Source of the DNA: JAKAWQ01 sp963745975
Lineage (GTDB): Bacteria > Pseudomonadota > Alphaproteobacteria > Acetobacterales > Acetobacteraceae
Assembly (NCBI GenBank): GCA_963745975.1
Contig: CAVUZJ010000009.1
Coordinates: 558,001 to 622,000 of the forward strand
Direction: 5' to 3'
DNA length: 64,000 nucleotides
Shown: piece by piece, positions 9,901-19,381 of the stretch
Layout of the letters: every line of letters begins with the position of its first letter
Position numbering within the stretch: the first letter of the stretch is position 1
The notes under the pieces: model-generated
The model's input: only the letters and a program-made list of their open reading frames with translations
Told to the model about the DNA's origin: nothing
Database searches by the model: none
Position numbers and translations under genes: made by a program

Positions 9901-12439
9901 AGTCGAGGCCGACGGCAATGGCGCGGCTGCTCTGATCGAGCGCCGTGTAGAGATCGATGCGCAGGCAGGCGAGCGTGGCGCGTTCCACCGTCCCCGCGCC
10001 GCGGGTCGCGAGCGCGGCAAGGCGCTGCTCCGCTTCGCCGAGCGCGCCGGTGAGGAACTCGCATTCGCCGCGGTGCAGCTCCAGCGCATAGGCGAGGTCG
10101 CGCCGGCGCTCCCATGCGTCGTCCGCGAGCAGGACCGCACCGGCGGCGAAATAGGTGAGCGCCGAGGCATAGGCGGTGGACGCCATCGCGCGCCGCCCCG
10201 CGATCAAATTGAGCTCGGCCAGCTCCTCGCGCTCGTCCGATGCGACGATCAGCGCAGCACCACGGTTGAGCTGATTGACGATCTCGAAGATCGCCTCCTC
10301 ACGATTCTCCGCCGGCGCGTGCGCCCGGGTGTGCGCCACCAGCTTCCGGCCGATCCTGAGATGCGCCGCGGCGCGCAGCTCTGCCGGGATCAGCGAATAG
10401 GCGGCTTCCCGGACCCGGTCATGGATGAACCGGTAGGCGCCCTCCGCGCGGAGGATCAGCTCCTGGCGCACCGCCTCCCACAGCTCCGCATGGACCGCCT
10501 GCTCGGAGATGCCGCGGATCAGGCAGAGTGTCGCGACTTCGGCGAGATTGCCGACGCAGGCAAGCTCCTGCAGCGCCGCCTGGGTTGCGGTGGGCAGCCG
10601 GGTCAATTTCCCGACCATGAGGTCCACCACATTGTCGGTGTACCCCTTGGCGTGAATGCAATCGAGATCCCATCGCCAGCGCGCCGCGCCATGGTCGAAG
10701 GCGAGCAAGCCCTCGTCGGCGAGCGCGTTGAGGAACTGAATGGTAAAGAACGGATTGCCGCCCGTCTTCCCATGCACCAGTTGCGCGAGCGGCGCGGCCT
10801 CGGCCGGCGCCGAGCGCAGCGCATCCTCGATCAGAAGCTGCACGTCCGCGCAGGACACCGGCGCCAGGCCGATCTCGTGGACCCGCGCCCCCGCCTCGCG
10901 GATCGTCGCGAGCTTGCGCGCCAGCGGATGAGCGGTATCGACCTCGTTGTCCCGGTAGGCGCCGATCAGCAGCAGGTGCCGCACGTCGGGCTCGGTCAGC
11001 AGATGCTCGATGAGGTCGAGCGTCGCCGGGTCGAGCCACTGCAGATCGTCGAGGAAGAGCACGAGCGGCCGGTCCGGCCGGGCGAACACGCCGAGCATGC
11101 GGCGGAACGCGAAATGGAAGCGGCTTTGCGCCTGGAGCTGCGGCAGCTCGGGCACCGGCGGCGGTTCGCCGATGATCGGCTTCAGCTCGGGGACCAGATC
11201 GGCCATGAGCCTGGCGTTCGGGCCGAGCGCCTCGCCGAGCGCGTCCCGCCAACCGGCCAGCTCGGGCTCGCTCCGGCCCAGCAGGGGCCGGATCAGGCCC
11301 CGAAAGGCCTGCGCCGGCGTCGCATAGGGAATGTGGCGCTGGTACTGATCGAACTTTCCGGAGGCGAAAATTCCGCGCGTCGGCACCAGCGCCTTGTGCA
11401 GCTCCTGGACGACGGCGGACTTGCCGATGCCGGAATAGCCGGAGACCAGCACCAGCTCCGGCGCGCCGCTCCGGACGACGCGGTCGAAGGCGGCGAGCAA
11501 CGTCTCGACCTCGCGCGCCCTCCCGTAGAGCGTCTCGGGGATCAAGAGCCGGTCCGGCGTGTCGTCCTCGCCGAGCGCGAATTCCTCGATGCCGCCGCTT
11601 GCTTCCCACTCGGCCGCGCACCGCCTGAGATCGCGCTCCAGGCCGGCGGCGGTCTGGTAGCGCTCCTCCGCCGTCTTGGCGAGCAGCTTCATGACGATAT
11701 GCGAAAGCGGGCGGGGAATCTTCTCCAGCCGCTCGCTCGGCGGCAGGGGCTTGCGGGCGATATGGCAGTGCACCCACTCCATGGGATCGGCGGCGGTGAA
11801 CGGCAGCGCGCCCGTGAGCATCCGGTAGAGCACGACCCCGAGCGTGTAGAGGTCGCTCCGCTGATCGATCGAGCGGTTCATCCGTCCGGTCTGTTCGGGC
11901 GCCATGTAGGCGAGCGTGCCGGCGATGAACTCGGGCGGGGCCGGCGCCTGCCGCTCGCGCCTGAGTTGCGAGGCGAGGCCGAACCCGGTGAGCCGGACCG
12001 CTCCGTCCGCGCAGTTCACGAGGAGGTGGGCGGGCGTCAGGTCCTTGTGCACCAGGCCGCGCGCGTGGAGCTTGCCGAGCGAGGCGGCGATGCCGGCGGC
12101 CAGGGGCAGGAAGCTCTCCACCGCCATCGGGGCGCCGAGCAGACGCTCGAGCGGTTCGCCGCCCGGATCCTCGAGCACCAGCATGAAGCTCTCGCGCTCG
12201 AGCGCCAGGGGCCGCACCGCCCACGCCCCGTCCAGCGCGTCCCTCAAGCCGTATTCGTGCGCCAGGCGCTCGAGGCATCCCGGGCTCGGATGCTCGGAGG
12301 CGGGCACCACGACCAGCGCGGCGCAGCCCGCGCCGTCATCCCCCTCGCGCCGGATTCGGCAAAGCCGGCACTCGCCGTCCGCCCACAGGACCTGGAGGCG
12401 GCCGTCTCGCTCCGCGCCGAAACGAGAGGATAAGTCCAA
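6910..12439 (-). CDS. Ser/Thr-kinase-like / AAA ATPase / sensor histidine kinase, frameshifted near the 3' end
   Basis: A signalling protein of about 1,840 residues of the 'trifunctional kinase' type. In order: a protein-kinase-like domain (about 70-290; LVHKDLTPAHLL, LTGFGLAS, YMAPEQTGRMNRS); an AAA/MalT-like ATPase (about 325-620; P-loop GYSGIGKS, LFLDDLQWLD); a long TPR-like helical region; GAF (about 1300-1440); PAS (about 1470-1590); and HisKA/HATPase (H-box SIAHEVSQP, N-box LNLIINAIEAM, G1 DSGPG). Near 7078 the frame breaks. The missing LFEAFYTTK and GLGMGLSICRS boxes continue perfectly in another frame to a TAG at 6910-6912, consistent with loss of two bases. The kinase part lacks a clear Gly-rich loop and the DFG Asp. 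The TTG start follows GGCGGAG. Confidence 0.85.
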
Positions 12440-12504
12440 TCGCCTAACTCCGCCGCGAGCTTGCCATAACCAACTCGAAACGACGATGTCTTCTGCTGCC
12501 GGGG

Positions 12505-13038
12505 TCAGCCGAGCGCGTACTCAACCTCCGCGGTATAGACCGGCTGCTCGTTGCCCGGCCACGAGCTGAACAGCGTGAAATGCCCGACCTCCACCGGCTC
12601 GGTGCGAAAGAGATTGTGCGCCTGCACGTAGCTCGCCAGCCGCGGCTCGGCGACGCCGTCGAGCCGCGCCAGCGACACGTGCGGCATGAAGCGCCGCCGC
12701 TCCGGCGCGAGCCCGGCGCGTTGCAGTGCCGTCTCGATCTTCGCGCGCAGCCGCTCCAGCGCCTCGTTCCGCTCGACCCCGAGCCAGAGCGCCGTGCTCC
12801 GCCCCGCCTTCTCGAAGGTGCCCACGCCGGCGAAGGCAAGCCGGAAGGCGCGGCCGCGCAACGCCATCAGCGCCGCGTCGATCTCCTCGGCCCGATGCGC
12901 CGGCTGCTCGCCGATGAAGCGCAGCGTCAAATGATAGTTCTCCGGCTTCACCCAGCGCGCGCCCGGCACGCCCCCCGCCAACATCGCCACCTGCTCCCCG
13001 ACGTGCGGCGGCAGCTCGAGCGCCACGAACAACCTCAT
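12505..13038 (-). CDS. thpR: RNA 2',3'-cyclic phosphodiesterase (2'-5' RNA ligase family)
   Basis: A 177-residue 2H-phosphoesterase. The two catalytic H-x-T/S-x motifs are present: HLTLRFIG at about residue 40 and HVSLARL at about residue 122. The start RLFVALELPP is typical. The family opens 2',3'-cyclic phosphate ends of RNA and can join 2'-5' ends in vitro. The ATG overlaps the stop of the upstream esterase gene by four bases, so the two are translated as a unit. Confidence 0.9.
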   Translation of the reverse strand: MRLFVALELPPHVGEQVAMLAGGVPGARWVKPENYHLTLRFIGEQPAHRAEEIDAALMALRGRAFRLAFAGVGTFEKAGRSTALWLGVERNEALERLRAKIETALQRAGLAPERRRFMPHVSLARLDGVAEPRLASYVQAHNLFRTEPVEVGHFTLFSSWPGNEQPVYTAEVEYALG

Positions 13039-13739
13039 CGGCCCCCTGCCTCCCCCTGGGCCTCCCCCCGGGGCACCTCTGCGAGAAGCCGGAGCACGTC
13101 GGGCATGATCCCCGCCACGATGACGCGCACGCCCGCCGGGTTCGGATGGATCCCATCCGGCTGCGTCAGCGCCGGATGGGTCGCGACGCCGGCGAGGAAG
13201 AAGGAATAATAGATCAGCCCCGGACGCGCCCCGAGCCGGTCGAACACCGCGCGAAACGCGTTTTCGTACTCCGGCCCGAGATTGGGCGGCGCGTACATCC
13301 CGGCGAACAGCACCGGAATGTGCCGCTCGGCGAGGCCATCGAGGACGGCGCGGAGATTGCCCTCCATCTCGGCCGGCGCGATCCCGCGCAGGCCGTCGTT
13401 CCCGCCAAGCTCGACGATCGCCGCCTGAGGAAGCCCTCCCAGCACCCAGGAGAGCCGCGCCAGCCCGCCCGCGCTCGTATCGCCGGAGACCGCGCCGTCC
13501 TGGATCACGACCGGATGCCCCGCGGCCGCGCAGGAAGCGGCGAGCCGGCTCTCGAACCCATCCTGGATCGGGACCCCGTACCCCGAGGAGAGCGAATCGC
13601 CGAGCACCAGCAGCCGCACCGGCGCCACCGTTGCCTGCGCCGGCGCCACCATCAGCGCCAAGGGGAGCACCACTAGCGGGAGCACCACCGCCAGCAGCAT
13701 CTCGCCGAGCACGGAGAGAACCCCATATCGTGCGGGCAT
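13035..13739 (-). CDS. tesA: TesA-like arylesterase / lysophospholipase (SGNH hydrolase)
   Basis: A 234-residue secreted or periplasmic SGNH hydrolase. An N-terminal hydrophobic segment (about residues 8-36, ending near APAQA) looks like a signal peptide. Block I is LLVLGDSLSSGYGV with the nucleophilic Ser, block III is GGNDGLRG, and block V is QPDGIHPN with the catalytic Asp/His. Length and motifs match TesA, which hydrolyses acyl-CoA, lysophospholipids and aryl esters. It is divergent from the ybbA-ybbP exporter, as in enterobacteria, and its start codon overlaps that of ybbA by two bases. Confidence 0.88.
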   Translation of the reverse strand: MPARYGVLSVLGEMLLAVVLPLVVLPLALMVAPAQATVAPVRLLVLGDSLSSGYGVPIQDGFESRLAASCAAAGHPVVIQDGAVSGDTSAGGLARLSWVLGGLPQAAIVELGGNDGLRGIAPAEMEGNLRAVLDGLAERHIPVLFAGMYAPPNLGPEYENAFRAVFDRLGARPGLIYYSFFLAGVATHPALTQPDGIHPNPAGVRVIVAGIMPDVLRLLAEVPRGEAQGEAGGR

Positions 13740-14460
13740 GGACAGCGCGCCCCCCACTCCCGCCCCAAGAGAAGCCAGCGAGCCGCTGATCGCGGTGCAA
13801 AACCTCTCTCTGACCCTGCCCGGGCCGGCCGGACCGGTCAACATCCTGCGGGACATCACCTTCGCACTGCCCGCCGGCGAGGCGGCCGCCATCGTCGGCC
13901 CCTCCGGCTCCGGCAAGACGAGCCTGCTGATGGTCTTGGCCGGCCTCGAGCGCGCCAGCTCCGGCAGCGTCCGCGTCGCCGGCCAGGACCTCTCGGCGCT
14001 CACCGAGGACCAGCTCGCCCGCTTCCGCCGCGCCCATGTCGGCATCGTCTTCCAGGCGTTCCACCTGATCCCCGGCATGACCGCGCTCGAGAACGTCATG
14101 GTCCCGCTGGAGCTCGCCGGTCGCCGCGACGCCGAGGCGACCGCCCGCGCCGCCCTCGCCGCGGTCGGCCTCTCCCATCGCCTCGCTTCGCTCCCCGCCA
14201 CCCTCTCCGGCGGCGAGCAGCAGCGCGTGGCGCTCGCCCGCGCCCTGGCGCCCCGCCCCTCGCTGCTCCTCGCCGACGAGCCCACCGGCAATCTCGACCG
14301 CGCCGCCGGCGCCGCCGTCATCGACCTCCTCTTCTCCCTCCATGCCCAAGCCGGCAGCACCCTCCTCCTCATCACCCACGACCCCGCGCTCGCCGGCCGT
14401 TGCCGCCGCACCCTCACCATCGAGGACGGACGCCTCGCCTCTCCTGCGCTGGCGGCGTGA
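13738..14460 (+). CDS. ybbA: ABC transporter ATP-binding protein, YbbA/LolD-like
   Basis: A 240-residue ATPase of the LolD/MacB class. The Walker A is GPSGSGKTSL (about residue 58), the Q-loop is IVFQAFHLIPGMTALENV, the signature is LSGGEQQRVALARAL, the Walker B is LLLADEPTGNLD, and the switch His is in LITHDP. It partners the FtsX-like permease that follows with a four-base overlap (GTGA). Position next to the TesA-like gene supports the YbbA-YbbP assignment, a pair of uncertain substrate proposed to act on lipids or envelope compounds. Confidence 0.9.
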   Translation: MDSAPPTPAPREASEPLIAVQNLSLTLPGPAGPVNILRDITFALPAGEAAAIVGPSGSGKTSLLMVLAGLERASSGSVRVAGQDLSALTEDQLARFRRAHVGIVFQAFHLIPGMTALENVMVPLELAGRRDAEATARAALAAVGLSHRLASLPATLSGGEQQRVALARALAPRPSLLLADEPTGNLDRAAGAAVIDLLFSLHAQAGSTLLLITHDPALAGRCRRTLTIEDGRLASPALAA

Positions 14461-16982
14461 GCCGGCTTCCGCCCTTCCCCGCGCTCCGCCTCGCCCGACG
14501 CGGACTGCGCTCGGGCGCGCGCGGCCTCTGGGTGGCGCTCGCTTGCCTCGCCCTCGGCGTCGCCGCGATCGCCGGCATTGCGAGCCTCCGCGCGAGCCTC
14601 GCCCAGGGTCTCGCCCAGTCCGGCCGCGCGCTCCTCGGCGGCGATCTCGAGATCGGCACCGGCGAGCTTCCCGTCCCGCCCGCGCTCGTCGCCTGGCTCG
14701 CCGCCCGCGGCGCGCGCGTCTCCGAAGTCGTGCTGATGCACGCGATGCTCATCGCCCCCTCGGGCGCGCGCCAACTCGTTTCGCTCAAGGCGGTGGATGG
14801 CGCCTGGCCGCTCGCCGGCCATCCGGACTTCGCCCCCGCCCTCCCGACCGCCCGGGTCCTCGCCGGAAACGGCCTCGCCGCCGCGCCGCTCGTCCTGCAC
14901 CGGCTCGGCCTCCGCGTCGGCGATACCGTCACCCTCGGCCGCGCCCGCTTCACCCTCCGCGCCGCCCTCCTCTCCGCGCCCGACCAGGTCGCGAGCCCCG
15001 ACCTGCTCGGCCCGCCGGTTCTGATCGGCCTCGCTTCCCTCCCCGCGACCGGCCTCGTCGTGCCCGGCTCGCTCGTGCGCCACGCGCTCCGCGTGGTGCT
15101 TCCTCCCGGCACCAGCCTCGCCTCGCTGAAGGCCGCCCTGGCCCGTGCCTTCCCCGACGCAATCTGGCAGATCCGCGACGCCTCCCAGGCCGCTCCCGGC
15201 TTGCAGCGCTTCCTCGACCGCGCCAGCCTCTTCATGACCCTGGTGGCACTCACCGCGCTGCTGGTCGGCGGGATCGGCGTCACCGGCGGGGTCGGCGCCT
15301 GGGCCGAGGCGCGGCTGCCGACCATCGCGACCTTGCGCGCCCTCGGCGCCACCTCGCGGCTCATGGGCGTCGTCCTCGGCCTCCAGGTCCTGGCGCTGGC
15401 CGCGCTCGGGATCCTCGCGGGCGTCGCCGCCGGCGCCGTGCTCGCCTTCCTGATCGTGTTTGTCTTCGGGGCCGATCTGCCCGTGCCATCGCGCCTCGGT
15501 CTCTATCCGGGCCCGCTCGCGCTCGCCGCCGGCTTCGGCTTCGCGACGACGGCGCTCTGCATGCTCTGGCCGATCGCTCGCTTCGCGCGCGCGCGTGTGA
15601 GATGGGCCGTATTATCCAGCCTCCAGGCCGCGCGGGCGCGCCGGGCGTTTCCTTTGTCGCTAGTCATGATCTCGATTTTTCTCGTTCTTCTTCTCCTGGC
15701 CCTGGGGATCGCCGCGACCGGATCGCTCTACTTCGTCGTGCTCTATGCCGCCGCTTCCGCCCTTTCGCTGGCGATTTTGGCCGCCGCAGGCCGCGGTTTG
15801 ATGGCGCTTTCGGCGCGCCTGGCGCCGCTTGCCCGCCTCTCCTGGCTCCGCCTCGGCCTCGCCGACCTCCATCGCCCGGGTGCCGCGACAATCCTGATGG
15901 TGGTCTCGGTCGGGCTTGGGCTGGCGACGCTCGCCGCGGTCGCGATGATCGAGGGGAACCTCGATGCCGAGCTCCGCGGCGAGGTGCCCGCCCATGCCCC
16001 CACCTTCTATTTCATCGACATCCAGAACGCCGAGCTGCCCCGCTTCGAGGCGCTGATGCGAACGCTGCCCGGCATCGAGGACCATTCCGAGGTGCCGATG
16101 CTCCGCGCCCGCGTCGTCGCGATCGACGGCACCCCGGTCCAGCGCGTGACGGCGAGCCGCGAGACGCGCTGGGCGCTGAACCAGGATCTCGGCCTCACCT
16201 ACGCGGCCGCCCCGCCCCCCGGCAACCGCATCGCCGCCGGACGCTGGTGGCCGGAGGACTATCGGGGCCCGCCCTTGCTCTCGCTCGACGCACGCCTCGC
16301 CGCCGGCTGGGGCGTGCGCCTCGGCGACCGCCTGACGCTCGACGTGCTCGGCCGCGACATCGTCTTCCGCGTCGCGAGCCTCCGCGACATCGCCTGGCAG
16401 CGCCTCGGCCTCAACTTCTTCATGGTGGCGAGCCCGGGGCTCCTCGCCGGCGCGCCCCACACCCACATCGCGACGGTCCGCGCCGCCCCCGCCGACCAGG
16501 CCGCCGTGCTCAACGCGGTCACCGACGCGCTCCCCAACGTGAGCGCGATCGCGGTCGCCGACGTGCTGACGGCGGTCGCCAAGATATTCGGCCAGCTCGC
16601 CGCCGCGCTTTCGGCGCTCGCGGGCGTGGCACTCGCCGCCGGCCTCCTGGTGCTCGCCGGCGCGGTCGCCGCCGAAGGCCGCCGCCGCGTCCGCCAGGCC
16701 GTGATCCTCAAGACGCTCGGCGCCACCAGCGGACAGATCCGCGCCGCCTGGCTGGTCGCCTTCAGCGCGGAGGGCGCGGTCGCCGGCGTCATCGCCGCCC
16801 TGGTCGCGACCGCGGCGAGCTTCGGCGTCGTCCGCTATCTCATGCACGGAACTTGGGTCTTCCTGCCGCTCCCGCTCGCCGCGACCGTGCTCGGCGCAAT
16901 CCTCCTGCTGCTGGCCGCGGGCTACGCCGGGACCGGGGCGGCGCTCCGCGCCAAGGCCGCGCCCTGGCTCCGGAACGAGTAG
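14457..16982 (+). CDS. ybbP: FtsX-like ABC permease, YbbP family
   Basis: An 841-residue permease with two FtsX/MacB-type modules. The first helix is LWVALACLALGVAAIAGI (about residues 22-40). Large extracytoplasmic regions alternate with helix clusters near residues 258-400, 405-500 and 705-835. The C-terminal helices follow the cytosolic motif RQAVILKTLGATSGQIR, typical of FtsX permeases. The GTG at 14457 was chosen because it overlaps the ybbA stop by four bases; the frame is open further upstream but lies inside ybbA. Length matches YbbP (about 800). Confidence 0.88.
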   Translation: MSRLPPFPALRLARRGLRSGARGLWVALACLALGVAAIAGIASLRASLAQGLAQSGRALLGGDLEIGTGELPVPPALVAWLAARGARVSEVVLMHAMLIAPSGARQLVSLKAVDGAWPLAGHPDFAPALPTARVLAGNGLAAAPLVLHRLGLRVGDTVTLGRARFTLRAALLSAPDQVASPDLLGPPVLIGLASLPATGLVVPGSLVRHALRVVLPPGTSLASLKAALARAFPDAIWQIRDASQAAPGLQRFLDRASLFMTLVALTALLVGGIGVTGGVGAWAEARLPTIATLRALGATSRLMGVVLGLQVLALAALGILAGVAAGAVLAFLIVFVFGADLPVPSRLGLYPGPLALAAGFGFATTALCMLWPIARFARARVRWAVLSSLQAARARRAFPLSLVMISIFLVLLLLALGIAATGSLYFVVLYAAASALSLAILAAAGRGLMALSARLAPLARLSWLRLGLADLHRPGAATILMVVSVGLGLATLAAVAMIEGNLDAELRGEVPAHAPTFYFIDIQNAELPRFEALMRTLPGIEDHSEVPMLRARVVAIDGTPVQRVTASRETRWALNQDLGLTYAAAPPPGNRIAAGRWWPEDYRGPPLLSLDARLAAGWGVRLGDRLTLDVLGRDIVFRVASLRDIAWQRLGLNFFMVASPGLLAGAPHTHIATVRAAPADQAAVLNAVTDALPNVSAIAVADVLTAVAKIFGQLAAALSALAGVALAAGLLVLAGAVAAEGRRRVRQAVILKTLGATSGQIRAAWLVAFSAEGAVAGVIAALVATAASFGVVRYLMHGTWVFLPLPLAATVLGAILLLLAAGYAGTGAALRAKAAPWLRNE

Positions 16983-17163
16983 CCGCAACTTCCTTTCCCT
17001 TGTTCCCCTGTTACGGCGCCTGATGCTGTGCTAGGTGTCTCCCCGACGGGGTCGCGCGGCGGTGGCACGTGCGTGCCGGGAGCTGCGACCCCCGCTTGAA
17101 CGGCCTGCGCTCGAACCCAGATTCGCGTCGCAGGCAATTAGCCTGGGAGAGGAACCAGACATC

Positions 17164-17934
17164 ATGGCCTTGAGCCCCGACTTCAGGTCGTATTCCGGCG
17201 TATCCGGCTCGGCCGCAACGCAAGCGGTCGTCGATGCCGGCCTACGGGCATATATGCTCCGGGTCTACAACTGGATGGCCTCGGGGCTGCTGCTCACGGG
17301 CATTGTCGCCTACGTCATCGCGAACACGAGCCTGCTCGGCCTCTTCTATCACCAGGTCGCGACGCCCACCGGTGTCACGATCCAGCCGACCGGGCTCGCG
17401 CTGGTCAGCATCTTTCTGCCGCTGGCCTTCGTCATGGTGATGAGCTTCGGGGTGAACAAGCTCTCGCGCACCACCGCGCAGACCCTCTACTGGCTCTTCT
17501 GCGCCGCGATGGGGGCGAGCCTCACCAACATCTTCCTGATCTACACCAGCGATTCGATCGTCCGCGTGTTCTTCATCACCGCCGCCACCTTCGGCGCGGT
17601 CAGCCTCTACGGCTACACGACGCGCGCGGATCTCTCGCGGATGGGCAGCTTCCTGTTCATGGGCCTGATCGGGGTGATCATCGCCGCGGTCGTCAACATG
17701 TTCATGCAGAGCTCGGCCCTGCAGTTCGCGATCAGCATCATCGGCGTGCTCGTCTTCACCGGCCTCACGGCCTACGACACGCAGCGCATCAAGGCCGACT
17801 ACGTGCAGTACGCCTACTCCTACGGCCCGGAGCAGGCGGCCAAGCGCAGCGTCTATGACGCGCTCGGCCTCTACCTCAACTTCATCAATCTCTTCATGCT
17901 GCTGCTCCAGCTCCTCGGCAACCGCCAGCGCTGA
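17164..17934 (+). CDS. Bax inhibitor-1 / YccA-like membrane protein
   Basis: A 256-residue protein with seven hydrophobic helices and a short hydrophilic start. The signature region ends with GLTAYDTQRIKADY followed by ALGLYLNFINLFMLLLQLLG, the strongly conserved C-terminal Asp-containing motif of the BI-1/TMBIM family. In bacteria these proteins are pH-sensitive calcium leak channels or FtsH-interacting proteins. FtsH is encoded in this window but 26 kb away. A GGGAGAGGAA ribosome site precedes the ATG. The 181 bases upstream contain no gene, so this is probably a monocistronic unit ending at the strong hairpin that follows. Confidence 0.92.
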   Translation: MALSPDFRSYSGVSGSAATQAVVDAGLRAYMLRVYNWMASGLLLTGIVAYVIANTSLLGLFYHQVATPTGVTIQPTGLALVSIFLPLAFVMVMSFGVNKLSRTTAQTLYWLFCAAMGASLTNIFLIYTSDSIVRVFFITAATFGAVSLYGYTTRADLSRMGSFLFMGLIGVIIAAVVNMFMQSSALQFAISIIGVLVFTGLTAYDTQRIKADYVQYAYSYGPEQAAKRSVYDALGLYLNFINLFMLLLQLLGNRQR

Positions 17935-17958
17935 ACCGCTAAGCTGACCCACTAAACA

Positions 17959-17996
17959 GAAGCGGCCCGAACGGGGATCCCCGTTCGGGCCGCTTC
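17959..17996. terminator. Perfect 38-bp palindrome, terminator-like
   Basis: Two 19-bp arms meet with no loop bases between them; the arm begins GAAGCGGCCC and the centre is GGGGATCCCC. It begins 25 bases after the Bax-inhibitor stop codon, and a short GCGTTT follows. It is most likely a transcription end, although the T tract is short. As a perfect inverted repeat it could act in either direction. Confidence 0.65.
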
Positions 17997-18012
17997 GCGT
18001 TTCCGGGCCGGC

Positions 18013-18177
18013 AGAGACCTTATTGGAAATGCGCTGCGGTGAGTCGGAGGCGCCGCAGGCGCCGATCCGGCGTGGCTTTCGAGAACCGGAGCGGAGCGGC
18101 CTTTACAGGCCGTGAGCACCGGAAGCGCAGAAAGACGCGTCGGACGACCACCGCAGTAGCATTTCAAAAAGGTCTCT
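18013..18177. repeat. Family B element, copy 1 (MITE-like)
   Basis: An element of about 165 bp with terminal inverted repeats of about 28 bp: AGAGACCTT-n-TTG, AAATGC, CTGCGGTG at the left, and the matching complement ending GGTCTCT at the right. Inside are a GGCGCC-GCA-GGCGCC hairpin and a GCGGCC/GGCCGT hairpin. The stretch of about 75 bp from GAGAACCGG to the right inverted repeat is the same as copy 2 (29073-29217, opposite orientation) apart from the hairpin loop. It lies between the convergent Bax-inhibitor and carD genes and its right end abuts the carD stop. Confidence 0.8.
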
Positions 18178-19133
18178 CAGTGGGTCGTGCGGAGGAAGAT
18201 TGTGAGCTTCTCCGCGGCCGTCGTCTTGTCGGTCTGGTCGAGCGCGGCAAGCTCGGCGGCGAGGCGGTCCATGGCCGCCTCGTAGATCTGCCGCTCCGAG
18301 AAGCTCTGGTCCGGCTGGCCGGCGTTGCGGTGGAGGTCCCGCACCACCTCGGCGATTGCCAGCGGGTCGCCGGAGTTGATCTTGGCCTCGTATTCCTGGG
18401 CCCGGCGCGACCACATCGTGCGCTTGATCCGGGCGCGGCCCTTGAGCGTCGCCAGCGCCGTCTCGAAGAGCTGGCGGGTGGCGAGCTTGCGCAAGCCCGC
18501 GCTCCGCGCCTTCTCCACCGGGACGCGCAGCGTCATCCGGTTCTCCTCGAAGGTGATATGGATCAGCTCGAGCTGGTAGCCGGCGATGGTCTCGATGACG
18601 ATCCGCTCGACCTTGCCCACCCCGTGCGTCGGATAGACGACGTGATCCCCCTCGACGAAGATCTCGGCCGGCGCCGGCGGCCGCGGCGGCGGCCCGATAT
18701 GCGGCCGCGCCGCACCCGGCGACGGCGCCTGGGAGGATGGCTGGCCCGCCGGCCGCACGCTTGCCGGCGCGACCGCCGGCGCCGGCGCCCGCTCCGGCAC
18801 CACCGCAACCGTCATCTTGGTCTCCAGTACGGGCGCGGCGGCCTTGACGGGGGCCGGCGCGGGCTTCGGCGCAGGACGGGGCGGGACGCGCTTCGCCTCG
18901 GGCCGCGCCGCTTCCTTCGCCGCACCGCTCACCGAGGTCTGCCTCACCTTGAGCGCCGCGGGCTTGGCGCGCGCGGCCTTCGCCTTCGACCTGGTCTCGA
19001 CCGGCTTCGTGGCCGCCGGCTTCGCGGCGGCCTTCTTCACATGCTTCACGCGGCTACTCTTGCTGCTGGGACGATGTGGCCTCGCCGGCGCCACCTGGCG
19101 GCGCGCCGTCGCGGACCGAGCAGAACCCTTCAT
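18177..19133 (-). CDS. carD: CarD-family RNA-polymerase-binding regulator with a long basic N-terminal extension
   Basis: A 318-residue protein. The C-terminal half (about residues 158-318) is a full CarD protein. The Tudor-like RNA polymerase interaction domain starts FVEGDHVVYPTHGVGKVERI, and the helical DNA-binding domain includes the conserved RTMWSRRAQEYEAKINSGD motif. CarD binds the RNA polymerase beta subunit and stabilises open promoter complexes. The N-terminal 155 residues are low-complexity Lys/Ala/Pro (VKHVKKAAAKPAATKP), resembling histone-H1-type tails. CarD proteins in many alphaproteobacteria are only about 170 residues. The ATG at 19133 is preceded by GGAG; the frame stays open upstream but without a good start. 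Confidence 0.9.
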   Translation of the reverse strand: MKGSARSATARRQVAPARPHRPSSKSSRVKHVKKAAAKPAATKPVETRSKAKAARAKPAALKVRQTSVSGAAKEAARPEAKRVPPRPAPKPAPAPVKAAAPVLETKMTVAVVPERAPAPAVAPASVRPAGQPSSQAPSPGAARPHIGPPPRPPAPAEIFVEGDHVVYPTHGVGKVERIVIETIAGYQLELIHITFEENRMTLRVPVEKARSAGLRKLATRQLFETALATLKGRARIKRTMWSRRAQEYEAKINSGDPLAIAEVVRDLHRNAGQPDQSFSERQIYEAAMDRLAAELAALDQTDKTTAAEKLTIFLRTTH

Positions 19134-19295
19134 GGGCACTCCGTACCCCTTTCCTTGGTCAACACCCGCTTCGCCGGGGTCTCCGCTCAGCGCCTGCGCG
19201 CGGCGGACACTCCCGCGTCCTGGGATGAGCTGATGGAAACCGGGCGGTACCACCCGCCTTTTACCGCGACGCGGGAAATACCCCTGTTCGCGAAT

Positions 19296-19324
19296 AATAT
19301 AACACGATTGACGCGTTCTGCCAT
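19296..19324 (-). promoter_or_regulatory. Possible carD promoter
   Basis: On the minus strand a -10-like TATATT (19296-19301) sits 17 bases from a -35-like ATGGCA (19319-19324, four of six matches to TTGACA). The patch 19288-19312 is unusually A+T-rich for this genome. The predicted leader before the carD ATG would be about 155 bases. The rest of 19134-19381 has no gene. Confidence 0.35.
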
Positions 19325-19381
19325 GTGCCTCGGGTATGGAAACGCGCGATTCCCGCCTCCGAAGCATCCGTCGCGGCGGCC

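Noticed and set aside
6515..12439. A single 1,974-residue protein joining the kinase to VapB
   Set aside because: The join exists only because the kinase frame is broken near 7078 and no stop intervenes. VapB has its own ribosome site and promoter patch, and the kinase end is found in another frame.
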